Shown here piece by piece: positions 5,434 through 11,059 of a stretch of DNA of 11,059 bases (its first letter is position 1; every line of letters starts with the position of its first letter). Origin of the DNA: an uncultured Lachnospiraceae bacterium (GTDB lineage Bacteria; Bacillota; Clostridia; Lachnospirales; Lachnospiraceae); the NCBI GenBank assembly GCA_902473545.1, contig CABRSG010000051.1, positions 1 through 11,059 of the forward strand, written 5' to 3'. The translations under genes and the position numbers were made by a program. Below the pieces are notes generated by a model. The model was not told the origin of the DNA, made no database searches, and saw only the letters and a list, made by a program, of their open reading frames with translations.

Positions 5434-7589
5434 CCTGCCAGTTCCTCCTTTGAAAGCTGAGACTCGGCAATCTGCCGGTAAACCTCGCAGGTTTCCAGCA
5501 GCTCCCTGTGCGTACCCATGCCTGCCATCCGCCCCTCATCGAGCACAATGATCTTGTCGGCATGAAGGATCGTACTGATGCGCTGCGCCACAATAATCGT
5601 GGTCGTCTCCGCCGTCGCCTCCCGCAGCGCCCGACGCACAGCCACATCCGTCTTATAATCCAACGCAGAAAAGCTGTCATCGAAAATAAGGATTTCCGGG
5701 TTCTTCTCAATTGCGCGCGCGATTGACAGACGCTGTTTCTGTCCGCCGGACACATTCGTTCCGCCCTGTGCAATCGGAGACGCATAGCCCTCCGGTTTCT
5801 CCTTAATAAATTCCTCTGCCTGCGCGATCTGCGCCGCCCGCTCAACATCAGCCGCCGGAGCCTCCGGTCTGCCGTAACGGATGTTGGAATCGATCGTCCC
5901 GGAGAACAGCACACCCTTCTGCGGCACATAACCAAGGCGTCCCCGCACATCTTTTTGTGACATTTTGCGGATATCCACGCCGTCCAGACGAATCTCGCCC
6001 TTCGTCACATCATAAAAGCGCGGAATCAGATTCACCAACGTACTCTTTCCGCTTCCGGTACTTCCGATGATCGCAACCGTCTCGCCCTTCTCCGCCGTAA
6101 AGCTGATGTCTGAGAGCACTTCCTCCTCCGCATCCGGATACGCGAAGGAAACGTGATCGAACTCCAGCCTGCCCTTCACAGACACATTCGGCGTGCGCGG
6201 CTTCTCCGGATCATGGATGGTCGCCTGCGTCTCCAGAATCTCACTGATACGCTTTCCGGAAACGCTCGCACGCGGCAGCATAATAGAAAGCATCGTTATC
6301 ATCAGGAACGACATAATGATCTGCATCGCATACTGGATAAACGCCATCATATCGCCCACCTGCATACTTCCGTTGTCAATCGCAGGAGCGCCGTTGTAAA
6401 CGATCAGCACCGTCACACCGTTCATGATCAGCATCATCACCGGCATCATAAAGGTCATGCAGCGGTTGACAAACAGGTTCGTTTTCATCAGATCACTGTT
6501 TGCCTTCTCAAAGCGCTGCTCCTCATGCTTTTCGCGGCTGAACGCACGGATCACAGGGATACCGGTCAGGATTTCCCGCGTCACCAGATTCAAATGGTCG
6601 ATGAGCGTCTGCAGTATCTTAAAGCGAGGCATCGCAACCTTGAACAATATAAATACCACCAGTACGATCAGCACCACGGCCAGACCGATGATCCAGCTCA
6701 TGGAAACATCCGTGCCAAGCACCTTCAGCACGCCGCCGACGCCAAGGATCGGCGCGTAACAGACAATACGGAAAAACATCACCATCAGAAGCTGCACCTG
6801 CTGGATATCGTTTGTACTGCGCGTGATCAGTGACGCCGTGGAAAACCGGTTAAATTCCGCGTTCGAAAAACCGATCACCCTGCGGTATACCACCGCGCGC
6901 AGATCATGTCCGGTCGTCGCCGCCACACGTGCCGACAGGAACGTGACGCTGATCGCCGCCACCATGCAAAGAAACGCCAGCGCCAGCATTTTCAGCCCGG
7001 TAAACAGCAGATACCGCATCTGCATCGCATCCATATCCTCACCAAGACGGTCGTACTCATTCTGCACAAAGCCGACTGCCATCTGCGTGACGATTGACTC
7101 CGGCATCTGCTCCATCTGTCCGCTGATACCGGAGAGCATCTGCTCCCGCATCGCAGCCGGAAGCGCGGCGATCGTCTCAAACAGGTCTGCGTTCTCCGGC
7201 AGGTTCATCTGCTTTTTGATGGCAGCCGCCGTTTCCTCCTGGGAAAGACTCACCAGGACGACCTCTGCCTTTCCGAGCGTCCCGTTCAGCTCCCGTCTCT
7301 CTTCTCCGCTGATTTCCTGCAGATACCAGGCGTCACCCTGCTCTTTATAGACGGATTTCACCTGCTCCTGCTGCCCCTCGTCAAGTAACAGCAGCAAACG
7401 TTCAAACGACTGTGCGCTGATCTGTTCCGGCACGCCGTCCTCAATTCCTTTTTGCTGGATTCCCACATTAATAATATCCGAGGTGTAGGAAGGCAGCGAC
7501 AGATCACAATATGCCTGCAGAAAAAGCAACAGCACGATCAGCAACATATAGCCCGCCGATCTTTTCATATACTTCACAAGCTTCAGCAT
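5430..7589 (-). CDS. ABC exporter half-transporter with degenerate NBD and large external loop (subunit 1)
   Basis: A 719-aa half-transporter, about 120 residues longer than usual. The excess is a hydrophilic, helical, Glu/Gln-rich segment at about residues 45-190 between TM1 and TM2, which should lie outside the membrane. The remaining helices run to about residue 440. ATPase motifs: Walker A GSTGSGKST (509-517), Q-loop Q557, canonical signature VSGGQ (613-617), Walker B ILIFDD in which the catalytic Glu is replaced by D638, and an H-switch replaced by Q669 (VAQRIST). Its Walker site is therefore hydrolysis-poor, while its signature completes the partner's active site. A promoter lies just upstream and a purine-rich site (AGGGGG, AAGGAA) precedes the ATG. 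No MarR- or TetR-type regulator, often adjacent to such pairs, is in the window. Confidence 0.95.
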   Translation of the reverse strand: MLKLVKYMKRSAGYMLLIVLLLFLQAYCDLSLPSYTSDIINVGIQQKGIEDGVPEQISAQSFERLLLLLDEGQQEQVKSVYKEQGDAWYLQEISGEERRELNGTLGKAEVVLVSLSQEETAAAIKKQMNLPENADLFETIAALPAAMREQMLSGISGQMEQMPESIVTQMAVGFVQNEYDRLGEDMDAMQMRYLLFTGLKMLALAFLCMVAAISVTFLSARVAATTGHDLRAVVYRRVIGFSNAEFNRFSTASLITRSTNDIQQVQLLMVMFFRIVCYAPILGVGGVLKVLGTDVSMSWIIGLAVVLIVLVVFILFKVAMPRFKILQTLIDHLNLVTREILTGIPVIRAFSREKHEEQRFEKANSDLMKTNLFVNRCMTFMMPVMMLIMNGVTVLIVYNGAPAIDNGSMQVGDMMAFIQYAMQIIMSFLMITMLSIMLPRASVSGKRISEILETQATIHDPEKPRTPNVSVKGRLEFDHVSFAYPDAEEEVLSDISFTAEKGETVAIIGSTGSGKSTLVNLIPRFYDVTKGEIRLDGVDIRKMSQKDVRGRLGYVPQKGVLFSGTIDSNIRYGRPEAPAADVERAAQIAQAEEFIKEKPEGYASPIAQGGTNVSGGQKQRLSIARAIEKNPEILIFDDSFSALDYKTDVAVRRALREATAETTTIIVAQRISTILHADKIIVLDEGRMAGMGTHRELLETCEVYRQIAESQLSKEELAG

Positions 7590-7629
7590 TTCCTTTTCCC
7601 CCTACTCTTTTTTCATACGAAGTTTATAA

Positions 7630-7658
7630 ATTTTATTACTATATATGTAAATAATCAA
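7630..7658 (-). promoter_or_regulatory. Promoter of the ABC exporter operon
   Basis: The minus strand has TTGATT (7658-7653), a 17-nt spacer and TAAAAT (7635-7630). Transcription should start near 7623, about 33 nt before the ATG. The surrounding 60 bp is strongly AT-rich. No obvious operator palindrome is visible. Confidence 0.7.
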
Positions 7659-7705
7659 GTCCCTTTATGGAAATTTAACAAAACTTTTATAGATTACTTT
7701 TTGCA

Positions 7706-7739
7706 TAAAAAGAGGACAGCCCCTTTCCGGAGATGTCCC
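7706..7739 (-). terminator. Intrinsic terminator after the secreted-protein gene
   Basis: On the minus strand GGACA pairs with TGTCC, then after one mismatch CTCC pairs with GGGG around a GGAAA loop, followed by TCTTTTTAT. It lies about 20 nt past the stop at 7757 and insulates that gene from the exporter operon. Confidence 0.85.
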
Positions 7740-7756
7740 GCTTCGTTGTTCCTGTT

Positions 7757-8509
7757 CTATTTTTCTGACTGCCCTGCAGGTTCTTCCCTCTGTTCTTTGA
7801 GTTCCTCGTATACTGCCAGAACAAAAGCGTCAAACTGGATAAACGGATTTTCTTCATTATTGCCACTGTAAGCCGTAACCATACGCCCTTCTTCCAAAAA
7901 ATACTCCCAGCCTTCGTCGTCCAGATTCGGCTGATAAATCGTCCAGTTTTCCCGGAAAAACGGCATGTCTTCTTCGTCAATAAGAGAACCGATCGTATCG
8001 CTGCCAAACACTTTCATATCTTCTGCTTCCGTACAAACAATTTCCCCAAGGCTTCCGTCGCCCATCGCTCTATACAAAGCAAAAACAGTAATTTCCGAAA
8101 GTGATTGATCACCGTATAATTTATCCAGCTCCTTCCACACAACGTCCATATCGGTTCCTGCCGGATAGATGATCATCACGCGGCAGAGCCGCTCCTTCCC
8201 GCCCATTGTATCCTCATCAAATTCCTGCAGATTTTTCGATTCCCCAAGCTCCAGATTTATAAAAATGAAATGTATCGCAGATGCTTCCTGTCCGAAAACG
8301 TCACAGTTTTCAATATAGAAATGCGGACCCCGTCCCTGTATACTGCAGCCCGCCGTGTCCGCCTCCGTAATTTTGCGCGCGTCTAAAACCTCCTGCACCG
8401 ACATCCCCCACATGGTATCGGGGAACTCCAGAAAAGAACTGCATTCTGCTGTATCGCACATGCAGAAGAAAATTACAGCAGAAAAAATAATGCCAGCTAT
8501 TTTTCTCAT
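7757..8509 (-). CDS. Secreted or membrane-anchored protein of unknown function
   Basis: A 250-aa protein with an N-terminal signal sequence (charged MRK, hydrophobic core IAGIIFSAVIFFCMC, then DTAECSS). Cleavage around residues 20-24 is likely; a lipobox-type Cys is possible but the context is poor. The mature part is acidic and opens with FPDTMWGMSVQEVLDAR. The WGxSxxEV pattern is common at the start of small Firmicute secreted domains that I cannot name securely. Later parts contain VVWKELDKLYGD and a DDEGWEYFLEEG segment followed by MVTAYS, suggesting an alpha/beta fold. Mature-region cysteines (in GCSIQG, ENCDV, RLCRV, IVCTE) could form disulfides. An AGGAG site lies 8 nt before the ATG at 8509. 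The gene stands alone, with a terminator behind it and a TATAAT in the AT-rich region upstream. I do not assign a function. Confidence 0.85.
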   Translation of the reverse strand: MRKIAGIIFSAVIFFCMCDTAECSSFLEFPDTMWGMSVQEVLDARKITEADTAGCSIQGRGPHFYIENCDVFGQEASAIHFIFINLELGESKNLQEFDEDTMGGKERLCRVMIIYPAGTDMDVVWKELDKLYGDQSLSEITVFALYRAMGDGSLGEIVCTEAEDMKVFGSDTIGSLIDEEDMPFFRENWTIYQPNLDDEGWEYFLEEGRMVTAYSGNNEENPFIQFDAFVLAVYEELKEQREEPAGQSEK

Positions 8510-8745
8510 ATTCTTTCTCCTTCACCAATTCTTTTTGCTCTTGATTAACCGCTCAGCCCACAACATTCACAGGGTTGTATTAAGATCATTATATAATACT
8601 CTTTTTCTAAATAATATTGACAAACAGGCGCCGTCTTTTCCGTGCTGCGTCTGCCAGCGCAGCTCTTTTATTGTAACAATTCAGCCAAGCTGCCCTGTTA
8701 TCTTTTATGACTTCTCTTGTTTTAAAAGCTATTCCTACTCTTCTT
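8510..8745. other. Spacer with a weak promoter and repeat-like DNA
   Basis: No recognised gene. Its left part (about 8575-8615) is AT-rich with a perfect minus-strand TATAAT, without a well-spaced -35 box, as the likely promoter of the secreted-protein gene. A 5-bp inverted repeat ACAAC/GTTGT sits between that box and the gene. The right part carries a foldable segment (8623-8699) and an open minus frame from the end of the ATPase gene to a TAG at 8607-8609. The 10-mer TTTTAAAAGC is repeated at 8720-8729 and 8744-8753; the second copy includes the ATPase stop codon. Confidence 0.5.
8623..8699 (-). other. Foldable multi-hairpin segment, possible structured repeat
   Basis: Plus-strand AACAGG (8623-8628) and CCTGTT (8694-8699) pair as an outer stem. 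Inside are three hairpins: GCTGCG/CGCAGC with an 8-nt loop (8644-8663), ATTG/CAAT (8670-8680) and CAGC/GCTG (8682-8692). The first hairpin is followed by TCTTTTATT on the plus strand, so on the minus strand it is not a classic terminator. It may be a 3' structure for the importer transcript or a dispersed palindromic element. Confidence 0.35.
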
Positions 8746-9342
8746 TTAAAAGCGGATACTCCTTGCCGCAATTCTCTGCAGCAGAGGTTCGCTGTGAGAT
8801 ACGACGATCAGCCCGATTTCCCGCTCTTTTGTCTCTTTCAGCAGGAAATTCCAGATCTGGCTCTGTGTGATCATGTCCAGCATGGTGCTGATTTCATCGG
8901 CGATCAGAAATTTTGTGTCTCTTCCGAGGGCGCGCGCGATACAGAAGCGCTGCAGCTCTCCGCCGGACAGCTCCTGCGGGTAGCGGTTCATCCAGTCCTG
9001 CTCGATGCCAAGCTCCCGGATGATGCGCTCCTCGATCTCCTGTCCGTCCGTCAGTGTATCCCTCATGCGCAGACGCGGGTTCACCGCGCGCTCCGGATGC
9101 TGCCAGATCATCTGCACCGGACAGTATCCCTTTTTCGGAAGCGGCTTTCCATCCAGAAGAACCTCACCGGACTGGGGCTTTAAATAGCCCGCCAGAATTT
9201 TACAGAGCGTCGTCTTTCCAAAACCGCTCGGTCCCAGGATCGCCGCACGCTCGCTGCTGTCTACCTTCAGGGACACATTTTGAAAAACAGTGCCCTCCCT
9301 CTCCTCATAGGAAAATGTTACATTATGCGCTTCCAGTACCAT
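8746..9342 (-). CDS. Short DppF/NikE-type ABC importer ATPase
   Basis: A 198-aa ATP-binding subunit that powers uptake of peptides, nickel or similar ligands together with the adjacent DppD-like ATPase and permeases. Motifs: Walker A GPSGFGKTT (37-45), Q-loop Q81 in MIWQHP with the family-typical PERAVNPR stretch after it, signature LSGGE (125-129), Walker B FLIADE (145-150) with E150, and H183 in VVSHS. It lacks the whole C-terminal oligopeptide-transporter extension present in OppF/DppF of about 320 aa and ends right after the H-loop helix (IAARSIRF). The core is complete, so I read it as a short subfamily, not a broken gene; the repeated TTTTAAAAGC at its stop codon leaves a small doubt. 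A GGAGG site precedes the ATG, 86 nt after the upstream gene's stop. Confidence 0.92.
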   Translation of the reverse strand: MVLEAHNVTFSYEEREGTVFQNVSLKVDSSERAAILGPSGFGKTTLCKILAGYLKPQSGEVLLDGKPLPKKGYCPVQMIWQHPERAVNPRLRMRDTLTDGQEIEERIIRELGIEQDWMNRYPQELSGGELQRFCIARALGRDTKFLIADEISTMLDMITQSQIWNFLLKETKEREIGLIVVSHSEPLLQRIAARSIRF

Positions 9343-9428
9343 AGCTTTCCTCCGTTAATATGATGCTCCTGCTGCATCTCAATTTTCGCAGATGTCACCT
9401 GCTGTATTCTGCTCTGCCCTGTGATATG

Positions 9429-10427
9429 TCACTCATTCGCGCCAGCCCCGCAATGTGCGTGGTGCGCCTCCACCGCAAGCGGCTCTCCCTTGTACTGCAC
9501 ACAGCGCACCGTCGCGCAGCCCACGCGCCGCATGGGGACGTCGCCCCGGCACTTTTCCGAATACATGCTGCAGCGCGGTCCGAACGGACAGCCCTGCGGC
9601 ATATCCTTTACATAGGGCTGCACACCCGGAAGCGGCTGAAATCCGTTCTGCGGCATCGCCCGCCACAGCGCTTTTGTATACGGATGGCGCAGCGTTTCCT
9701 CGGACGCAAAATCCGTGACCGGCGCCTCCTCGATCGTCGTCCCTGCGTAAAACACAGCGACGCGGTCCGCCACCTCAAGAGCCAGCTCAATATCATGTGT
9801 GATAAGGAGCACCCCGTGCCCCTCATTGGCAAACGCGCGGAAATCCTCCATGGATTTCTTCGCCAGCGCCAGATCCATACCCGGCGTCGGCTCGTCCGCA
9901 ATAATCAGCTCCGGCTCCTCCATCAACGCCGACGTCAAAAGCACGCGCCGCGTCATTCCGCCGGGGCATTCAAAAGGATACTTATTATCCACGTCTCTGT
10001 CCAGACCGTAGCGCGCAAAAAGTGATCTCTGGCGCTGGCGGCGTACCGCGCTCTTTTTTCCCTGGCTCACCTGCTCACCTACCTTCATCAGCGGATCGAG
10101 ATAGGTCGTGCTCTGTGGGACAAAAGCGATCTTATGCCCGCGAAGCTCCTTCATTTTTTCTGCCGTCAGCAGCTCTCCGTCAAAGTACATCTGTCCGCCG
10201 ACCTTCGCATTATACGGCAGCATCCCCAGAATCGCATGTGCCAGCAGGCTCTTGCCGGAGCCGCTGGAACCGACCACCGCCACGATCTCGCCCTCATGGA
10301 CAGAGACGGACAGCCGGGAGATCACCGGCAGCTCCACCTGCCTGCTGCTGCGATCATTCTCATATTGCAGGAAGGAAACCGACAGCTCCTCTATTTCCAA
10401 AATGTGACGTTTATTCGTACAACTCAT
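9429..10427 (-). CDS. DppD/OppD-type ABC importer ATPase
   Basis: A 332-aa ATP-binding protein of the peptide/nickel importer class, at full family length. Motifs: Walker A GSSGSGKS (53-60), Q-loop Q105 in VPQSTTYLDP, signature ECPGGMTRR (C154-PGGM in place of LSGGM), Walker B ELIIADE with E179, and H211 in LLITHD. Residues 248-254 (HPYTKAL) and the Cys-rich tail with GCPFGPRC (C280, C286, C293, then C304 and C309) are the oligopeptide-transporter C-terminal domain. In several family members the cysteines of this domain hold an Fe-S cluster. The gene starts 9 nt after the permease stop. Its AGGAGG site (10433-10438) overlaps that stop codon, so the two are translationally linked. The extra Cys/His-rich end (HHAHCG) is unusual. 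The ligand of the transporter cannot be told without the binding protein. Confidence 0.94.
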   Translation of the reverse strand: MSCTNKRHILEIEELSVSFLQYENDRSSRQVELPVISRLSVSVHEGEIVAVVGSSGSGKSLLAHAILGMLPYNAKVGGQMYFDGELLTAEKMKELRGHKIAFVPQSTTYLDPLMKVGEQVSQGKKSAVRRQRQRSLFARYGLDRDVDNKYPFECPGGMTRRVLLTSALMEEPELIIADEPTPGMDLALAKKSMEDFRAFANEGHGVLLITHDIELALEVADRVAVFYAGTTIEEAPVTDFASEETLRHPYTKALWRAMPQNGFQPLPGVQPYVKDMPQGCPFGPRCSMYSEKCRGDVPMRRVGCATVRCVQYKGEPLAVEAHHAHCGAGANE

Positions 10428-10432
10428 ACGTT

Positions 10433-10438
10433 CCTCCT
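10433..10438 (-). promoter_or_regulatory. Ribosome binding site overlapping the permease stop
   Basis: A perfect AGGAGG on the minus strand shares its first two bases with the permease TAG stop (10437-10439) and lies 5 nt before the ATG at 10427, tying translation of the ATPase to that of the permease. Confidence 0.8.
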
Positions 10439-11059
10439 ATGCATGGACGCTGTTTGGATCGAGCAGCCTGCGCAGCGCATTGCCGCCGAGATCAAACAGC
10501 ACTACCGTCAGCACCAGCATTATCCCCGGGAACAGCGCCAGCCACCATTTTCCCATGATCAGATAGGTCATGCTCTCCGACAGGATCACCCCGATCGCCG
10601 GCTGTTCCGAGGAAAGCCCGAAGCCTAAAAAGGTAATGCTGGATTCGTGCAGGATCGCGTGCGGGAACATCAGCACAAGTCCCACCAGAAACTGCGGCAG
10701 AAGGTGCGGAAGCATATGCTTCACGGCAATTTTCCACTTGCTCTGCCCCAGCTTTTCCGCGATCAGGATATATTCGCTCTGACGGAGCTGCAGCACCTCC
10801 GCACGGATCAGCCTCGCCAGCGACGTCCAGTGCGTCAGCGCCACCCCGATGATCACGCCCTTCAGTCCCTTGCCGCAGGCGTAGGAAATCAAAATTAACA
10901 AAAGGATATGTGGAATCCCCATAATCCCGTCAATCAAAAAACTGATTGCCGTATCCACCTTTTTTCCAAACACCGCTGCGGCAACGCCGAGAAGAAGCGC
11001 CATCACCGCGCTGACTGCCGCCGCACAGACGCCGATCAAAATACTCATGGAAAGCCCGG
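10437..11059 (-). CDS. DppC/NikC-type ABC importer permease, 5' end missing
   Basis: The C-terminal 206 or so residues of a binding-protein-dependent permease that forms one half of the membrane channel for peptide or nickel uptake. The frame is open to the window end, and the residues before the first visible Met (G-L-S) fit the family's conserved start of the transport domain, so that Met at 11048 is internal. About 70-100 N-terminal residues with the first helix are outside. Visible helices include SILIGVCAAAVSAVMALLLG, ISFLIDGIMGIPHILLLILI, FLVGLVLMFPHAIL and WWLALFPGIMLVLTVVLF. The EAA loop that docks on the ATPases reads AEKLGQSKWKIAVKHMLPHL. The tail GGNALRRLLDP is the classic DppC ending. 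It is followed directly by the two ATPase genes, the usual order in dpp/opp/nik operons. Confidence 0.93.
   Translation of the reverse strand, partial: GLSMSILIGVCAAAVSAVMALLLGVAAAVFGKKVDTAISFLIDGIMGIPHILLLILISYACGKGLKGVIIGVALTHWTSLARLIRAEVLQLRQSEYILIAEKLGQSKWKIAVKHMLPHLLPQFLVGLVLMFPHAILHESSITFLGFGLSSEQPAIGVILSESMTYLIMGKWWLALFPGIMLVLTVVLFDLGGNALRRLLDPNSVHA

Noticed and set aside
3982..5460. 492-codon plus-strand open frame opposite the exporter subunit
   Set aside because: Extremely His/Gln/Arg-rich with no domain; the minus strand encodes a complete ABC half-transporter over the same bases, so this is a shadow frame.
6153..6833. 226-codon plus-strand frame rich in histidine
   Set aside because: Looks like a metal-binding protein by composition but is the antisense of the exporter membrane domain and lacks a start signal.
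8720..8753. Repeated 10-mer TTTTAAAAGC as a target-site duplication of a mobile element
   Set aside because: The copies are only 24 bp apart with no element or terminal inverted repeats between them; the AT-rich 10-mer is easily explained by local duplication or chance.
9360..10025. 221-codon plus-strand frame starting in the spacer between the two ATPase genes
   Set aside because: Mostly antisense to the DppD-like gene, no ribosome binding site, and low-complexity His/Arg composition.

Overview
Every gene I can support lies on the minus strand, so the window reads right to left. Low-GC Gram-positive signals (AGGAGG-type ribosome binding sites, TTGATA/TATAAT promoters, intrinsic terminators with U-tracts), about 50% G+C genes and the protein styles point to an anaerobic Firmicute of the Clostridia, most likely a gut Lachnospiraceae. 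This assignment is inferred from style, not from a marker gene.

Right edge (8746-11059): the 3' half of a dipeptide/oligopeptide/nickel-type ABC importer operon. It holds a DppC-like permease cut by the window end, a DppD/OppD-like ATPase, and a very short DppF-like ATPase. The 236 bases downstream contain no recognised gene, but they hold a foldable 77-nt segment and an unexplained open frame. Next (7757-8509) is a single secreted or membrane-anchored protein of unknown function with its own terminator.

Centre (3167-7589): a promoter drives two translationally coupled half-transporters that form an asymmetric heterodimeric ABC exporter. One has a degenerate Walker B/H-switch and the other a degenerate signature motif, so the pair should have one competent and one degenerate ATP site. 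No terminator is visible after the second subunit. A 161-nt spacer that looks like an intergenic repeat leads to a 92-aa Nif11-leader-like protein followed by a clear terminator. The three genes may therefore share a transcript.

Left (1308-3017): a self-contained unit of consensus-like promoter, siroheme/[4Fe-4S] nitrite/sulfite reductase, and terminator.

Left edge (1-1305): a decayed locus. The last ~25 codons of a MalG-type sugar ABC permease survive without the rest of the gene, 19 nt before the start codon of a sulfatase. The sulfatase carries a one-base frameshift and runs off the window. The simplest reading is the edge of a sulfated-glycan utilisation operon that was truncated by deletion or rearrangement next to the reductase terminator.

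I see no CRISPR array, tRNA, rRNA, insertion sequence or phage gene. The most interesting points are the permease scar plus broken sulfatase, the Nif11-like small protein behind the exporter, and the two structured or repeat-like intergenic segments.
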